Of a stretch of DNA of 64,000 nucleotides, positions 18,577 to 27,994 are shown piece after piece. The notes beneath the pieces were generated by a model. That model saw only the letters and a list, made by a program, of their open reading frames with translations, was not told where the DNA came from and made no database searches. The DNA is taken from contig NZ_OY288124.1 in NCBI RefSeq assembly GCF_958439165.1, positions 124,001-188,000 of the forward strand. Reading direction: 5' to 3'. The DNA comes from an uncultured Hydrogenophaga sp. (lineage in GTDB: Bacteria > Pseudomonadota > Gammaproteobacteria > Burkholderiales > Burkholderiaceae_C). The position numbers and the translations under genes are program-made. Numbering within the stretch: the first letter of the stretch is position 1; the number at the start of each line of letters is the position of its first letter.

Positions 18577-18686
18577 GGCAGGTCTCCCGGGCTGTTGTAA
18601 TGGGCGCCATTCAGGCTGAACGGCTGTTACCCGTCGGCGAGCTCCGGTTTTTACGCGAAGCCCGCCGACTGTGCAGGAGACAGGTT

Positions 18687-19457
18687 ATGGATTCGAGTCA
18701 GGACGCCCGCCACGCCGGCACGCTGCTGGTCACCGGCGGCGGGCGCGGCATCGGCGCGGCCACCGCCCGGCTGGCGGCCCGTCGGGGCTGGTCGGTGGCG
18801 GTGAACTACGCACGCGATTCGCTGGCGGCCGACGAGGTGGTGCGCGCCATCCGGGCCGAGGGCGGTCAGGCCATGTCGGTACAGGCCGACGTGTCCGACG
18901 AGGCGCAGGTGGTCACGCTGTTCGAGCGCGTGGACGCCCGCTTCGGACGCCTGACCGGCCTGGTGAACAACGCCGGCGTGGTGGACGTGAGCGCACGTGT
19001 CGACCAGATGGACGCGCAGCGCCTGCACCGCATGTTCGACATCAACGTGATCGGATCGATGCTGTGCGCGCGCGAGGCGGTGCGACGCATGAGCACGCTG
19101 CACGGCGGCGAGGGTGGCGCCATCGTGAATGTGTCGAGCGCCGCCTCCCGGCTGGGCTCGCCAGGCCAGTATGTGGACTACGCCGCCGCCAAGGGCGCCA
19201 TAGATGCCTTCACCATCGGCCTGGCCAAGGAGGTGGCGGCCGAGGGAATTCGTGTCAATGCGGTGCGACCGGGGTTGATCGAGACCGACATCCATGCTTC
19301 CGGCGGCCTGCCGAACCGGGTGCGCGACCTGGCCCACACCGTGCCCATGCAGCGCGGCGGCACAGCCGACGAGGTGGCGCAGGCCATCGTCTGGCTGCTG
19401 TCGCCGGCGGCCAGCTACACCACCATGACCCTGATGGACATCTCCGGAGGACGCTGA
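18687..19457 (+). CDS. SDR-family oxidoreductase (FabG-like)
   Basis: NAD(P)-dependent short-chain dehydrogenase, 256 residues from ATG 18687, which has an AGGAGA site nine bases upstream. TGGGRGIG (16-23), NNAGV and the catalytic Ser/Tyr165/Lys169 (YAAAK) are present. It precedes a MaoC-type hydratase by two bases, which suggests a shared acyl-CoA role such as hydroxyacyl metabolism. The exact substrate is unknown. An upstream in-frame ATG at 18600 lacks a site. Confidence 0.85.
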   Translation: MDSSQDARHAGTLLVTGGGRGIGAATARLAARRGWSVAVNYARDSLAADEVVRAIRAEGGQAMSVQADVSDEAQVVTLFERVDARFGRLTGLVNNAGVVDVSARVDQMDAQRLHRMFDINVIGSMLCAREAVRRMSTLHGGEGGAIVNVSSAASRLGSPGQYVDYAAAKGAIDAFTIGLAKEVAAEGIRVNAVRPGLIETDIHASGGLPNRVRDLAHTVPMQRGGTADEVAQAIVWLLSPAASYTTMTLMDISGGR

Positions 19458-19459
19458 AC

Positions 19460-19957
19460 ATGAACCCCGTTGACATGCCGCGTGGCCCGATCCGCATCTG
19501 GTGGGAAGACCTGGAGGTCGGCCAGGTGCGCGACCTGGGCAGCCTGAGCCCGACCCGCGAGGACATCCTGGCCTTTGCCGGCCAGTTCGACCCGCAGCCC
19601 TTCCACCTGGACGACGAGGCCGCCCGTGGCTCGGTGTTCGGCGCACTGTGCGCCAGCGGCTGGCACACCTGCGCCATGGCCATGCGGCTGATGGTGACCA
19701 ATTTCCTGCACGAGACCTCCAGCCTGGGCTCGCCCGGTCTGGAAAGCCTCAAATGGCTCAAGCCGGTGTTTCCGGGCGACGTGCTGCGGCTGCAGCACAC
19801 CATCACCGAAAAACGCCCCATGAACAGCCGGCCCGACGTGGGGCTGGTGCGCACCGTCTGGGAGATGTTCAACCAGAAAGGGGAGAAAGTGCTGCACATG
19901 GAGGGCTACGGCATGTTTCGTCTGAAAGAACCGCCGCGCTCTGCCGCCCCACAATAG
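19460..19957 (+). CDS. MaoC-family hot-dog dehydratase
   Basis: 165-residue single hot-dog-fold protein with the hydratase-like motif FAGQFDPQPFHLDDEAA (about 35-51), giving the Asp/His pair of R-hydratases. It follows the SDR gene by two bases and precedes marC by five. It likely handles a 3-hydroxyacyl-CoA or related thioester together with the SDR. Confidence 0.85.
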   Translation: MNPVDMPRGPIRIWWEDLEVGQVRDLGSLSPTREDILAFAGQFDPQPFHLDDEAARGSVFGALCASGWHTCAMAMRLMVTNFLHETSSLGSPGLESLKWLKPVFPGDVLRLQHTITEKRPMNSRPDVGLVRTVWEMFNQKGEKVLHMEGYGMFRLKEPPRSAAPQ

Positions 19958-19962
19958 CGGGC

Positions 19963-20580
19963 ATGGACTTCAAGCCGCTGATCACCCTGCTCGCCATCGT
20001 CAACCCGCTGGCGATCGTTCCCTTCTTCATCCACTACACGCAGGGCTTCAGTCGCAAGCAGCGGCAGCGCACCGTGCTGATCGCCGCCTGCAGTGCGTTC
20101 GCCGTGATCGCCACCTGCGCCATCGTGGGCCTGCAGATCCTGGAGTTCTTCGGCATCTCTCTGGCCAGCTTCCAGGTCGGGGGCGGCATGTTGCTGCTGA
20201 CCTCGGCGCTGTCCATGCTGAACGCCCAGCCGGCCGAAGCCAAGGCCACCGAGGGCGAGGTGCAGGACGCCTCCGCCCGCGCCTCGATCGCCGTGGTGCC
20301 GCTGACCATTCCGCTGCTCACCGGCCCGGCCACCATGTCCACCGTGGTGATCTATGCCGACCAGGCCAAGACCTTCCTGCAGCACGCGGCCCTGGTGGGC
20401 TACGGCGTGGTGATCGCGCTGGCCACGGTCGTGTGCTTCACGCTGGCCGAACCCATCGCCCGCTTCCTCGGTCAGACCGGCATCAATGTCATGACCCGGC
20501 TGATGGGCCTGATCCTGGCGGCACTGGCCGTGGAGGTGATGGCCACCGGTCTGGTCAAGCTGTTCCCGGCCCTGGCCTGA
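19963..20580 (+). CDS. MarC-family integral membrane protein
   Basis: 205-residue inner-membrane protein with six predicted helices. The N-terminal ITLLAIVNPLAIVPFFI segment and LTIPLLTGPATMSTVVIY are typical of the MarC/UPF0056 family. The physiological function is unknown; an early claim of multidrug resistance was not upheld. It is close-packed with the maoC-like gene. Confidence 0.88.
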   Translation: MDFKPLITLLAIVNPLAIVPFFIHYTQGFSRKQRQRTVLIAACSAFAVIATCAIVGLQILEFFGISLASFQVGGGMLLLTSALSMLNAQPAEAKATEGEVQDASARASIAVVPLTIPLLTGPATMSTVVIYADQAKTFLQHAALVGYGVVIALATVVCFTLAEPIARFLGQTGINVMTRLMGLILAALAVEVMATGLVKLFPALA

Positions 20581-20612
20581 ACCCACCCCAACCCCGATCC
20601 ACGAGGAGACCC

Positions 20613-21692
20613 ATGATCCGCTGGACCGACGCCTGGACCTGGCTGGTGCCGCTGCTGGCAGCGCTGCTGCTCGGCGGTGCCACCTTCATGAACCCCGCCG
20701 CCTGGCTGACGGCAGCCTGTGCGGTCGCCCTGATCGGCGCCGTCATCGCCGCTGTGCACCACGCCGAGGTGGTGGCCCACCGGGTGGGTGAGCCCTTCGG
20801 CACGCTGGTGCTGGCACTGGCGATCACCGTCATCGAAGTGGCGCTGATCATCTCCATGATGCTGGCCGGCGGCCCGGACAAGGCGACCCTGCCGCGCGAC
20901 ACCATCTTCTCGGCGGTGATGATCATCACGACCGGCGTGGTCGGTGTGTGTCTGCTGGTCGGTGGCCTGCACCACCACGAGCAGAGCTTCCAGCTGGCAG
21001 GCGCCAACTCGGCGCTGGCCGCACTGGTGTCGCTGGCCGGTCTGGTGCTGGTGCTGCCCACCTTCACCACCAGTGCCGGCGAGGGCATCTACACGGTGTC
21101 GCAGCTGGTGTTCGTGGCGCTCTCGTCGCTGGCCACCTGGGGCGTGTTCGTGTTCGTGCAGACGGTGCGCCACCGCGACTACTTCCTGCCGCCGGCCAAC
21201 GCCTCCGACGAAGACCAGCACGCCGCCCCGCCCAGCAACGCCCAGGCCTGGATCAGCTTCGGCCTGCTGCTGGTCGCCCTGGTGTCGGTGGTCGGTCTGG
21301 CCAAGCAGCTGTCACCCACCATCGAAGCGGCCGTGGCCTCGGCGGGTGCGCCGAAAGCGGTCATCGGCATCGCGATCGCCATGCTGGTGCTGCTCCCGGA
21401 AACCTGGGCCGCCCTGCGCGCCGCCCGTGCCGACCGGCTGCAGACCAGCATGAACCTGGCCCTGGGCTCGGCGCTGGCCAGCATCGGCCTGACGATTCCG
21501 GCGGTGGTGATCGCCGCCGTCTGGCTCGACCTGCCGCTGGTGCTGGGCCTGAGCGCCAAGGACATCGCACTGCTCGGCATCACCTTGCTGGTGAGCGCCA
21601 TCACACTGGGCACCGGCCGGACCAATCTGATGCAGGGCGCCGTGCACCTGGTGCTGTTCGCCGCCTTCCTGTTCCTGTCGCTGGTGCCCTGA
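20613..21692 (+). CDS. chaA: ChaA-like calcium/proton (sodium/proton) antiporter
   Basis: 359-residue cation exchanger with about ten to eleven helices. The two alpha repeats are visible: GEPFGTLVLALAITVIEVALI (about residues 55-75) and LPETWAALRAARADRLQTSMNLALGSALASIGL (about 265-297), each with the acidic residue of the transport site. It starts at ATG 20613 after an AGGAG site, 32 bases after marC, and converges on the J-domain-like gene 18 bases away. Confidence 0.85.
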   Translation: MIRWTDAWTWLVPLLAALLLGGATFMNPAAWLTAACAVALIGAVIAAVHHAEVVAHRVGEPFGTLVLALAITVIEVALIISMMLAGGPDKATLPRDTIFSAVMIITTGVVGVCLLVGGLHHHEQSFQLAGANSALAALVSLAGLVLVLPTFTTSAGEGIYTVSQLVFVALSSLATWGVFVFVQTVRHRDYFLPPANASDEDQHAAPPSNAQAWISFGLLLVALVSVVGLAKQLSPTIEAAVASAGAPKAVIGIAIAMLVLLPETWAALRAARADRLQTSMNLALGSALASIGLTIPAVVIAAVWLDLPLVLGLSAKDIALLGITLLVSAITLGTGRTNLMQGAVHLVLFAAFLFLSLVP

Positions 21693-21710
21693 CGCCGCTC
21701 CTGGCGCGCG

Positions 21711-22745
21711 CTAGTCGCGCAACCAACGCCTCAGTCCACCGGTGGTTCCGGCGCGCTCCAGGGTGACGCGCGCTTCCTCCAGGGCCTGCGCCAGCGCTTC
21801 TGCTGCGGCCCGTCGGGCCAGCGCGAGCGCATCTTCGGTCACCGCCGAGTCGGGCGCGAGTCCTGCCTCCCAGGCGAGGTTTTGCTGGGCGGCGGCGCGC
21901 TCGCGCTCCAGGTCGGCCACCTGGCGCCGCAGGATCACCAGCAGGCCTGCCAGCCTGGCGTCGTCCCAACCGCTGGCGGGTTGAGCCTGCAACACCTGCT
22001 GCTGCAGGCGCAGCAAGGCCGGCAGATCGCCGCCGGCGTGGGCCCGGTTGGCCTCGGCCATGAGGGCGGTCTTGCGCTCGCGCTGCGCCGGGTCGGGCTC
22101 GCGGTCGGGGTGCAGGGCGCTGGCGAGCTGGCGGAACAGGCGGCGCAGCAGCGTGGCCGGATCGTCGGTGGGGCTGTCGCCTGGCGGCAGTGCCGAATCC
22201 GGGGTCGGCTGAGAGGCGCTGTCGGACGCGCCGCCCGGCGGCGTCTGCCGGGCTTCACGCTGCTGGCGGCGTTGCTCCCGACGGGCCTGCCGCGCTTCGC
22301 GCCGGGCATCCCGCTCGTTCGTCTGCTGGCGCCAGCCCTCGACCCGCTCCTGCCAGCCGGTACGGTCCTGGGCCTGTCGCTCGGCCAGGGGAATGTCGCT
22401 GTGGCGGTCGTGCGCCTCCCGGGCCGTGGCATCACCACTGCCGGCCAGCTCGGAAGCCAGGCGGGCCAGCCGGACCAGGGCAGCCCGGCGATCGGCACCG
22501 GCGAGCTGCTTGCCGTCCAGGGCATCGGCCAGGCAACGGGCCAGCTGCTGGCGCACCTCGGTCAAGGCCTGGGTCATCGGTGCGGTGGCCACCTGCAGCG
22601 CCTGGCGGTGGGTCAGGGCCAGGGCCTGCAGATCCGCCAGCTGGCTCTGAAGACGGTGGATGCGCTGCAGCTGGCGGTTCCATTCACGCACGGTGGCGGA
22701 GGTGCCTGGGGCTTCGCCGGCGATGGACAAGGTACGGTCGGGCAT
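21711..22745 (-). CDS. Protein with a J-domain-like region
   Basis: 344-residue soluble protein, rich in Ala, Arg and Gln, with coiled-coil stretches at both ends (residues about 20-70 and 265-335). Around residues 190-240 the sequence RRLFRQLASALHPDREPDP carries the HPD tripeptide and flanking helices of a J domain, so it may stimulate a DnaK-type chaperone. The middle (about 125-185) is low-complexity and probably disordered. It is divergent from radA (54 bases). No specific client is suggested. Confidence 0.6.
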   Translation of the reverse strand: MPDRTLSIAGEAPGTSATVREWNRQLQRIHRLQSQLADLQALALTHRQALQVATAPMTQALTEVRQQLARCLADALDGKQLAGADRRAALVRLARLASELAGSGDATAREAHDRHSDIPLAERQAQDRTGWQERVEGWRQQTNERDARREARQARREQRRQQREARQTPPGGASDSASQPTPDSALPPGDSPTDDPATLLRRLFRQLASALHPDREPDPAQRERKTALMAEANRAHAGGDLPALLRLQQQVLQAQPASGWDDARLAGLLVILRRQVADLERERAAAQQNLAWEAGLAPDSAVTEDALALARRAAAEALAQALEEARVTLERAGTTGGLRRWLRD

Positions 22746-22799
22746 GGCGCTGGACTATATTGCCCCCTCGCTTCCACCGACCCCCTCCTCTCCCCCGCC

Positions 22800-24188
22800 A
22801 TGGCCAAAGACAAGACCCAGTTCACCTGCAGCGAATGCGGCGGCACCTCGCCGCGCTGGCTGGGCAAGTGCCCGCACTGCAACGCCTGGAATACGCTGGT
22901 GGAGTCGGTGGCCGAGTCGTCGGCACCGTCGAAAAACCGGTTTGCCGCGCTGGCACCCACGGCCGAGGTGAAGTCGTTGTCCGAGATCGAGGCGCAGGAC
23001 GTGCAGCGCACCCCCACCGGCCTGGACGAGCTCGACCGGGTGCTGGGCGGCGGGATCGTGGAAGGCGGTGTGGTGCTCATCGGCGGCGACCCGGGCATCG
23101 GCAAGTCGACCCTGCTGCTGCAGGCGCTCGATGCGCTGCAGAAACAGTCGCTCGACACGCTGTACGTGACCGGCGAGGAAAGCGGTGCGCAGGTGGCCCT
23201 GCGTTCGCGCCGGCTGGGCCTGGACGGCTCGCAGGTGAAGGTGCTGGCCGAGATCCAGCTGGAGAAGATCCTGGCCACGCTGGACGCGGTGCGCCCGGCC
23301 ATCGCGGTCATCGACTCGATCCAGACGGTGTATTCCGAACAGCTCACCAGCGCGCCGGGCTCGGTGGCCCAGGTGCGCGAATGCGCCGCCCACCTCACCC
23401 GCGCGGCCAAGGCCAGCGGCACCGCCATCGTGCTGGTGGGGCATGTCACCAAGGAAGGTGCGCTGGCCGGGCCGCGGGTGCTGGAGCACATGGTGGACAC
23501 GGTCCTGTACTTCGAGGGCGACACCCACAGCAGCTACCGGCTGATCCGCGCCATCAAGAACCGCTTCGGGGCGGTCAACGAGATCGGTGTGTTCGCCATG
23601 ACCGAGCGCGGCCTCAAGGGCGTGAGCAACCCCAGCGCCATCTTCCTGTCGCAGCACGCCGAGCCGGTGCCGGGCAGCTGCGTCATGGTCACGCTGGAAG
23701 GCACCCGGCCCATGCTGGTGGAGCTGCAGGCGCTGGTGGACACCGGCGGGCCATCGCCCCGGCGGCTGTCGGTGGGCCTGGAGCGTGACCGGCTGGCCAT
23801 GCTGCTGGCCGTCCTGCACCGCCACGCCGGCGTGGCCTGCATGGACCAGGACGTGTTCGTCAATGCGGTGGGCGGTGTGCGCATCAGCGAGCCGGCGGCC
23901 GATCTGGCGGTCATGCTGGCCATCACCAGCAGCCTGCGCGGGCGGCCGCTGCCCAAGGGCTTCATCGCATTCGGCGAGGTCGGCCTGGCCGGCGAGGTGC
24001 GCCCCGCCCCGCGCGGCCAGGAGCGCCTGAAGGAAGCCGCCAAGCTGGGGTTTTCGGTGGCGGTGGTGCCACGCGCCAACCTGCCGCGCAAGGCCGAGCG
24101 CGGCGGTACCGAACTCTTCCCCGGCATGACGGTGCATGGCGTCGACCGCATCGAGGAAGCCATGGACCTGGCCCGCAGCCTGGCCTGA
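22800..24188 (+). CDS. radA: DNA repair protein RadA
   Basis: DnaB-like branch-migration helicase in recombination. 462 residues. Zinc finger CSECGG...CPHC (about 10-27), Walker A GGDPGIGKST (95-104), the RadA signature KNRFG (253-257) and a C-terminal Lon-protease-like domain with LPRKAERGG are all present. The ATG at 22800 (MAKDKTQFTCSEC) is used; longer upstream frames are shadows. Confidence 0.96.
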   Translation: MAKDKTQFTCSECGGTSPRWLGKCPHCNAWNTLVESVAESSAPSKNRFAALAPTAEVKSLSEIEAQDVQRTPTGLDELDRVLGGGIVEGGVVLIGGDPGIGKSTLLLQALDALQKQSLDTLYVTGEESGAQVALRSRRLGLDGSQVKVLAEIQLEKILATLDAVRPAIAVIDSIQTVYSEQLTSAPGSVAQVRECAAHLTRAAKASGTAIVLVGHVTKEGALAGPRVLEHMVDTVLYFEGDTHSSYRLIRAIKNRFGAVNEIGVFAMTERGLKGVSNPSAIFLSQHAEPVPGSCVMVTLEGTRPMLVELQALVDTGGPSPRRLSVGLERDRLAMLLAVLHRHAGVACMDQDVFVNAVGGVRISEPAADLAVMLAITSSLRGRPLPKGFIAFGEVGLAGEVRPAPRGQERLKEAAKLGFSVAVVPRANLPRKAERGGTELFPGMTVHGVDRIEEAMDLARSLA

Positions 24189-24242
24189 GCCCAGCCCCGC
24201 CGCCCCTCGCCACGCGATCGGCTCGCGCGACAATCCCGCCCC

Positions 24243-24674
24243 ATGACCGTTCAACGCACCCTCATCGCCCTGGCTGCCGCCGCCTTGCTGATCTTTGCCC
24301 ACCGCCAGTACGGCTGGCCCGGCGTGGCGGCCGTCTCGGGCGGCCTGGTCATGTGGCTGCTGCTGCACGTGACCCGGCTCATGACCATCGTCAAGCGGGC
24401 GGCCAACCGGCCCATCGGTCACGTGGACAGCGCCGTCATGCTCAATGCCAGGTTGCACGCCGGCGACACCCTGCTGCATGTGATGGCCATCACCCGGTCG
24501 CTGGGCCAGGTGCTCACGCCCGAGGGGGAGGAGCCCCAGGTCCTGCGCTGGACCGACCCGGGCGGCGCCTGGGTGGAGGCGCGGTTTGCCAGCGGCAGGC
24601 TGGCCTCCTGGACACTGCAGCGCCCCGCCGAGGTGGCCGAAGCCGTCCCCGACCCGCTCCGCGATGCACCGTAA
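24243..24674 (+). CDS. Small membrane protein of unknown function
   Basis: 143 residues with two predicted N-terminal helices (LIALAAAALLIFAH and VAAVSGGLVMWLLLHVTRL) and a soluble C-terminal part (about 60-143) rich in Gly and charged residues. I recognise no family. It sits between radA and ilvE, 60 bases before ilvE and co-directional, so it may be co-transcribed with it. Confidence 0.65.
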   Translation: MTVQRTLIALAAAALLIFAHRQYGWPGVAAVSGGLVMWLLLHVTRLMTIVKRAANRPIGHVDSAVMLNARLHAGDTLLHVMAITRSLGQVLTPEGEEPQVLRWTDPGGAWVEARFASGRLASWTLQRPAEVAEAVPDPLRDAP

Positions 24675-24734
24675 AATCCGCCGGTTGCCCCCAGGGCATG
24701 CCCCCTATTCCGACAGCCTCTTCAAAGGACCCCC

Positions 24735-25685
24735 ATGAGCCCCATCGTTCCCTCGATGTCCGACCGCGACGGCAAGATCTGGATGGACGGCCAGATGGTG
24801 GACTGGCGCGACGCCAAGATCCACGTGCTGACCCACACCCTGCACTACGGCTGTGGCGCTTTCGAGGGCGTGCGGGCCTACAACACGGCGGCCGGCCCGG
24901 CCATCTTCCGCCTGGAAGAGCACACCGAGCGCCTGTTCAACAGCGCCAAGATCCTGCGCATGAAGATCCCCTTCACCATGGAAGAGGTGATGGAAGCGCA
25001 GAAGGCGGTCATCCGCGAGAACCAGCTCGAGAGCGGCTACATCCGTCCGCTGACCTGGATCGGCGACCGCAAGCTCGGCGTGAGCCCCAAGGGCAACACC
25101 ATCCACCTGATGGTGGCGGCCTGGGCCTGGGGCGCCTACCTGGGTGAAGAGGGTCTGAAGCGCGGCATCCGCGTCAAGACCAGCAGCTACACCCGCCACC
25201 ACGTCAACATCACCATGACGCAGGCCAAGGCGGTGAGCAACTACACCAACAGCATCCTGGCCAATATGGAAGCCACCGACGAGGGCTACGACGAAGCCCT
25301 GCTGCTCGACTCCAGCGGCTTCGTCAGCGAAGGCGCCGGCGAGAACATCTTCGTCATCAAGAACGGCGTCATCTACACCCCCGACCTGTCGGCCGGCGCC
25401 CTCAACGGCATCACCCGCAACACGGTGTTCCACATTGCCAAGGACCTGGGCCTGGAGATCGTGCAGAAGCGCATCACCCGCGACGAGGTCTACATCGCCG
25501 ACGAGGCCTTCTTCACCGGCACCGCCGCCGAAGTCACCCCCATCCGCGAACTCGACCGCATCGAGCTGGGCAAGGGCGACTACGTGGGCAGCCGCGGCCC
25601 CATCACCGAAAAGATCCAGACCGCCTTCTTCGACATCGTCAACGGCCGCAACCCCAAGTACGCCGCCTGGCTGTCCAAGGTCTGA
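24735..25685 (+). CDS. ilvE: Branched-chain amino acid aminotransferase
   Basis: PLP-dependent fold-type IV transaminase for Val, Leu and Ile. 316 residues. The N-terminal HTLHYGCGAFEGVRAY motif, PLP lysine Lys165 (MTQAKAVSNY) and DEALLLDSSGFVSEGAGENIF with the Glu that contacts the pyridine ring are clear. It is followed after 11 bases by a small zinc-binding protein gene. Confidence 0.95.
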   Translation: MSPIVPSMSDRDGKIWMDGQMVDWRDAKIHVLTHTLHYGCGAFEGVRAYNTAAGPAIFRLEEHTERLFNSAKILRMKIPFTMEEVMEAQKAVIRENQLESGYIRPLTWIGDRKLGVSPKGNTIHLMVAAWAWGAYLGEEGLKRGIRVKTSSYTRHHVNITMTQAKAVSNYTNSILANMEATDEGYDEALLLDSSGFVSEGAGENIFVIKNGVIYTPDLSAGALNGITRNTVFHIAKDLGLEIVQKRITRDEVYIADEAFFTGTAAEVTPIRELDRIELGKGDYVGSRGPITEKIQTAFFDIVNGRNPKYAAWLSKV

Positions 25686-25696
25686 AGGAGCCCGCC

Positions 25697-25903
25697 ATGA
25701 GCCAAGGCGTCGTCGAACTCAAGGCCAAAGACCTCAACGCCCACGGCGGGGTGTTCTGCCCCAGCCCGCTGGCCGACATGAAGCTCTGGAACAGCCACCC
25801 CAAGGTCTACCTGGACGTGGCCAAGACCGGCGAGGGCAAGTGCCCGTACTGCGGGACGGTGTACCGGCTGGCTGCCGGTGAACAGGTGGCGCACGGGCAC
25901 TGA
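25697..25903 (+). CDS. Zinc-finger domain protein (COG4391 type)
   Basis: 68-residue protein with a C-terminal CPYCGTVYRL knuckle and an upstream GGVFCPSP Cys and HPKVYLDV His that could complete a metal site. It resembles the small zf-CHCC proteins found beside respiratory complex I genes or ilvE. It ends about 100 bases before the polysaccharide locus. Confidence 0.8.
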   Translation: MSQGVVELKAKDLNAHGGVFCPSPLADMKLWNSHPKVYLDVAKTGEGKCPYCGTVYRLAAGEQVAHGH

Positions 25904-26002
25904 CCCACCGGCTTCCCGGGACATGCGTCTGCGCCTTGGCAGGCGTGGATAATCGCCAAAGGCACCACGAAGGTGCAATAACGACAATCACCGGGGAGAG
26001 GA

Positions 26003-27073
26003 ATGATTTTGGTCACCGGCGGCGCCGGCTTCATCGGCGCGAACTTCGTGCTGGACTGGCTCGCGCGCAGCGCGGAGCCGGTGATCAACCTCGACAAGCT
26101 CACCTACGCCGGCAACCTGGAGAACCTCGCTCCGCTGCGGGGCGATGCCAGGCACATCTTCGTGCAGGGCGATATCGGTGACAGCGCGCTGGTGTCAGCA
26201 CTGCTGTCGGAGCACCAGCCGCGTGCCGTGGTCAATTTCGCCGCCGAAAGCCATGTGGACCGCTCGATCCATGGGGCCGAAGACTTCATCCAGACCAACA
26301 TCGTCGGCAGCTTTCGGCTGCTGGAGTCGGTCCGGGCCCACTGGAACCAGCTGCCCGATGACGGCAAGGCGGCATTCCGCTTCCTGCATGTGAGCACGGA
26401 CGAGGTGTATGGCAGCCTGGCACCCGACGCGCCAGCCTTCACCGAAACACACGGATTCGAGCCCAACAGCCCCTACAGCGCCAGCAAGGCGGCCAGCGAC
26501 CATCTGGTGCGTGCCTGGCACCACACCTATGGCCTGCCGGTGCTCACCACCAACTGCAGCAACAACTACGGGCCGCTGCACTTCCCCGAGAAGCTGATCC
26601 CGCTGATGATCGTCAACGCCCTGGCCGGCCAGCCGCTGCCGGTGTATGGCGACGGCATGCAGATCCGCGACTGGCTGTACGTCACCGACCACTGCAGCGC
26701 CATCCGCCGCGTGCTGGAAGCCGGTCGGGTGGGCGAGACCTACAACATCGGCGGCTGGAACGAGAAACCCAACATCGAGATCGTGCACACCATCTGCGCA
26801 TTGCTCGACGAACTCCGCCCGCGCACCGATGGCCAGTCGTACGCCGCGCAGATCACCCATGTGAAGGACCGCCCCGGCCACGACCGCCGCTACGCCATCG
26901 ACGCCCGCAAGGTGGAGCGCGAGCTGGGCTGGAAGCCGGCCGAAACCTTCGAGACCGGCATCCGCAAGACGGTGCAGTGGTACCTGGACCACCCGGACTG
27001 GGTGGCCCACGTGCTGAACGGTGCTTACCGCGACTGGGTGGCCTACACAACCCAACGCGGCTCCACCGCGTGA
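26003..27073 (+). CDS. rmlB: dTDP-glucose 4,6-dehydratase
   Basis: Second step of dTDP-L-rhamnose synthesis: dTDP-D-glucose to the 4-keto-6-deoxy sugar. 356 residues. NAD motif GGAGFIGANF (6-15), catalytic DEVYG and Tyr158/Lys162 (YSASK). First gene of the 27-kb polysaccharide locus. The 99-base upstream gap has a GCACC/GGTGC hairpin and a GATAAT box, but I could not find a convincing -35 or an ops/JUMPstart element. Confidence 0.95.
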   Translation: MILVTGGAGFIGANFVLDWLARSAEPVINLDKLTYAGNLENLAPLRGDARHIFVQGDIGDSALVSALLSEHQPRAVVNFAAESHVDRSIHGAEDFIQTNIVGSFRLLESVRAHWNQLPDDGKAAFRFLHVSTDEVYGSLAPDAPAFTETHGFEPNSPYSASKAASDHLVRAWHHTYGLPVLTTNCSNNYGPLHFPEKLIPLMIVNALAGQPLPVYGDGMQIRDWLYVTDHCSAIRRVLEAGRVGETYNIGGWNEKPNIEIVHTICALLDELRPRTDGQSYAAQITHVKDRPGHDRRYAIDARKVERELGWKPAETFETGIRKTVQWYLDHPDWVAHVLNGAYRDWVAYTTQRGSTA

Positions 27074-27097
27074 CCCTTTTTGCAAAGGCCTGGCCTA

Positions 27098-27991
27098 ATG
27101 ACCGACACACACCGCATTCCGAATCAACCGACTGCTTCTGAAAGTACCGACGATCTGTTCTCGCTCCTGCTGACCCTGCTGGAGAACTTTTGGGTATTGG
27201 TCGGTTTCGGTGTTGGGGTGGGTCTGCTCGCTCTGACAGCAGCATCCATGACACCAACTCGATACACGAGCACCGCACTCATCGACCCAGTCGCGGGGCT
27301 GCCGCTGTCCGTGGATCACCATGCGTTTCCCGTCCTGCGCGATGAACGGCAAAAGCTGTTGCCGTTGGTGCTGGCCGCTCCTGACACATTGGCAAAAGCT
27401 GTTGAGCGCAGACAGGTTCCAACCCGTCAAGGGGATGTACGTGTCAATCGACGCCCCGACGGGACTATCAGTCTTCAGGCAACGAGCACCACACCACAAA
27501 ACGCCAAGGACCTGGCAGACACCGTGATTGCAGTCGCACTGGAAAAGACAAGACCTGGACCAGCCACACTGGCCATGCTTATGCAAGAACTCAAGACCTT
27601 GAACGAGCAAGCGGAAGCACTGCGAAAGGCGGGTGACGGACTGCGCATGCGAGTCGCCACTGGCGACGAACGAGATGCCTCCGGCCAGATCGCCGGCAAT
27701 CTGGGGGTCATCGTTGGGCAGATCGGAGCCTTGGAAAGCCGGATGACGTTCAACCAGTTGATCATCACCGGAATGACCGAGCAGGTGATTCTGGAAGCGC
27801 CTACCCTGCCGGTGAGACCGTCCGGACTCAAACCTGTGGCCTGGTTGCTGTTGGGTGCTTTCGCTGGACTTTTGATCGGGTCAATCTGGATACTGCTGAG
27901 AGAGGCTTTCAAGCAGTACCGTCCCGGTCCAGAACTGTCCGCTCGCATGCACGCGCTAACGGTTCGTCTGCCCTTCATCAAAAAGGGTTGA
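27098..27991 (+). CDS. Wzz-like chain-length / polysaccharide co-polymerase protein
   Basis: 297-residue inner-membrane protein with two flanking helices (about residues 29-50, FWVLVGFGVGVGLLALTAA; and 247-268, VAWLLLGAFAGLLIGSIWIL) and a mainly helical periplasmic part between them, the Wzz/PCP topology. Pro-rich VRPSGLKPVAW before helix 2 fits the family. It interrupts the rml genes, and its base composition is lower in GC than rmlB and rmlD. ATG 27098 chosen; a TTG at 27080 is possible. Confidence 0.65.
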   Translation: MTDTHRIPNQPTASESTDDLFSLLLTLLENFWVLVGFGVGVGLLALTAASMTPTRYTSTALIDPVAGLPLSVDHHAFPVLRDERQKLLPLVLAAPDTLAKAVERRQVPTRQGDVRVNRRPDGTISLQATSTTPQNAKDLADTVIAVALEKTRPGPATLAMLMQELKTLNEQAEALRKAGDGLRMRVATGDERDASGQIAGNLGVIVGQIGALESRMTFNQLIITGMTEQVILEAPTLPVRPSGLKPVAWLLLGAFAGLLIGSIWILLREAFKQYRPGPELSARMHALTVRLPFIKKG

Positions 27992-27994
27992 CCC

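Noticed and set aside
25904..26002. JUMPstart/ops element before the polysaccharide locus
   Set aside because: No GGCGGTAG-like core found; only a small hairpin and an isolated GATAAT box.
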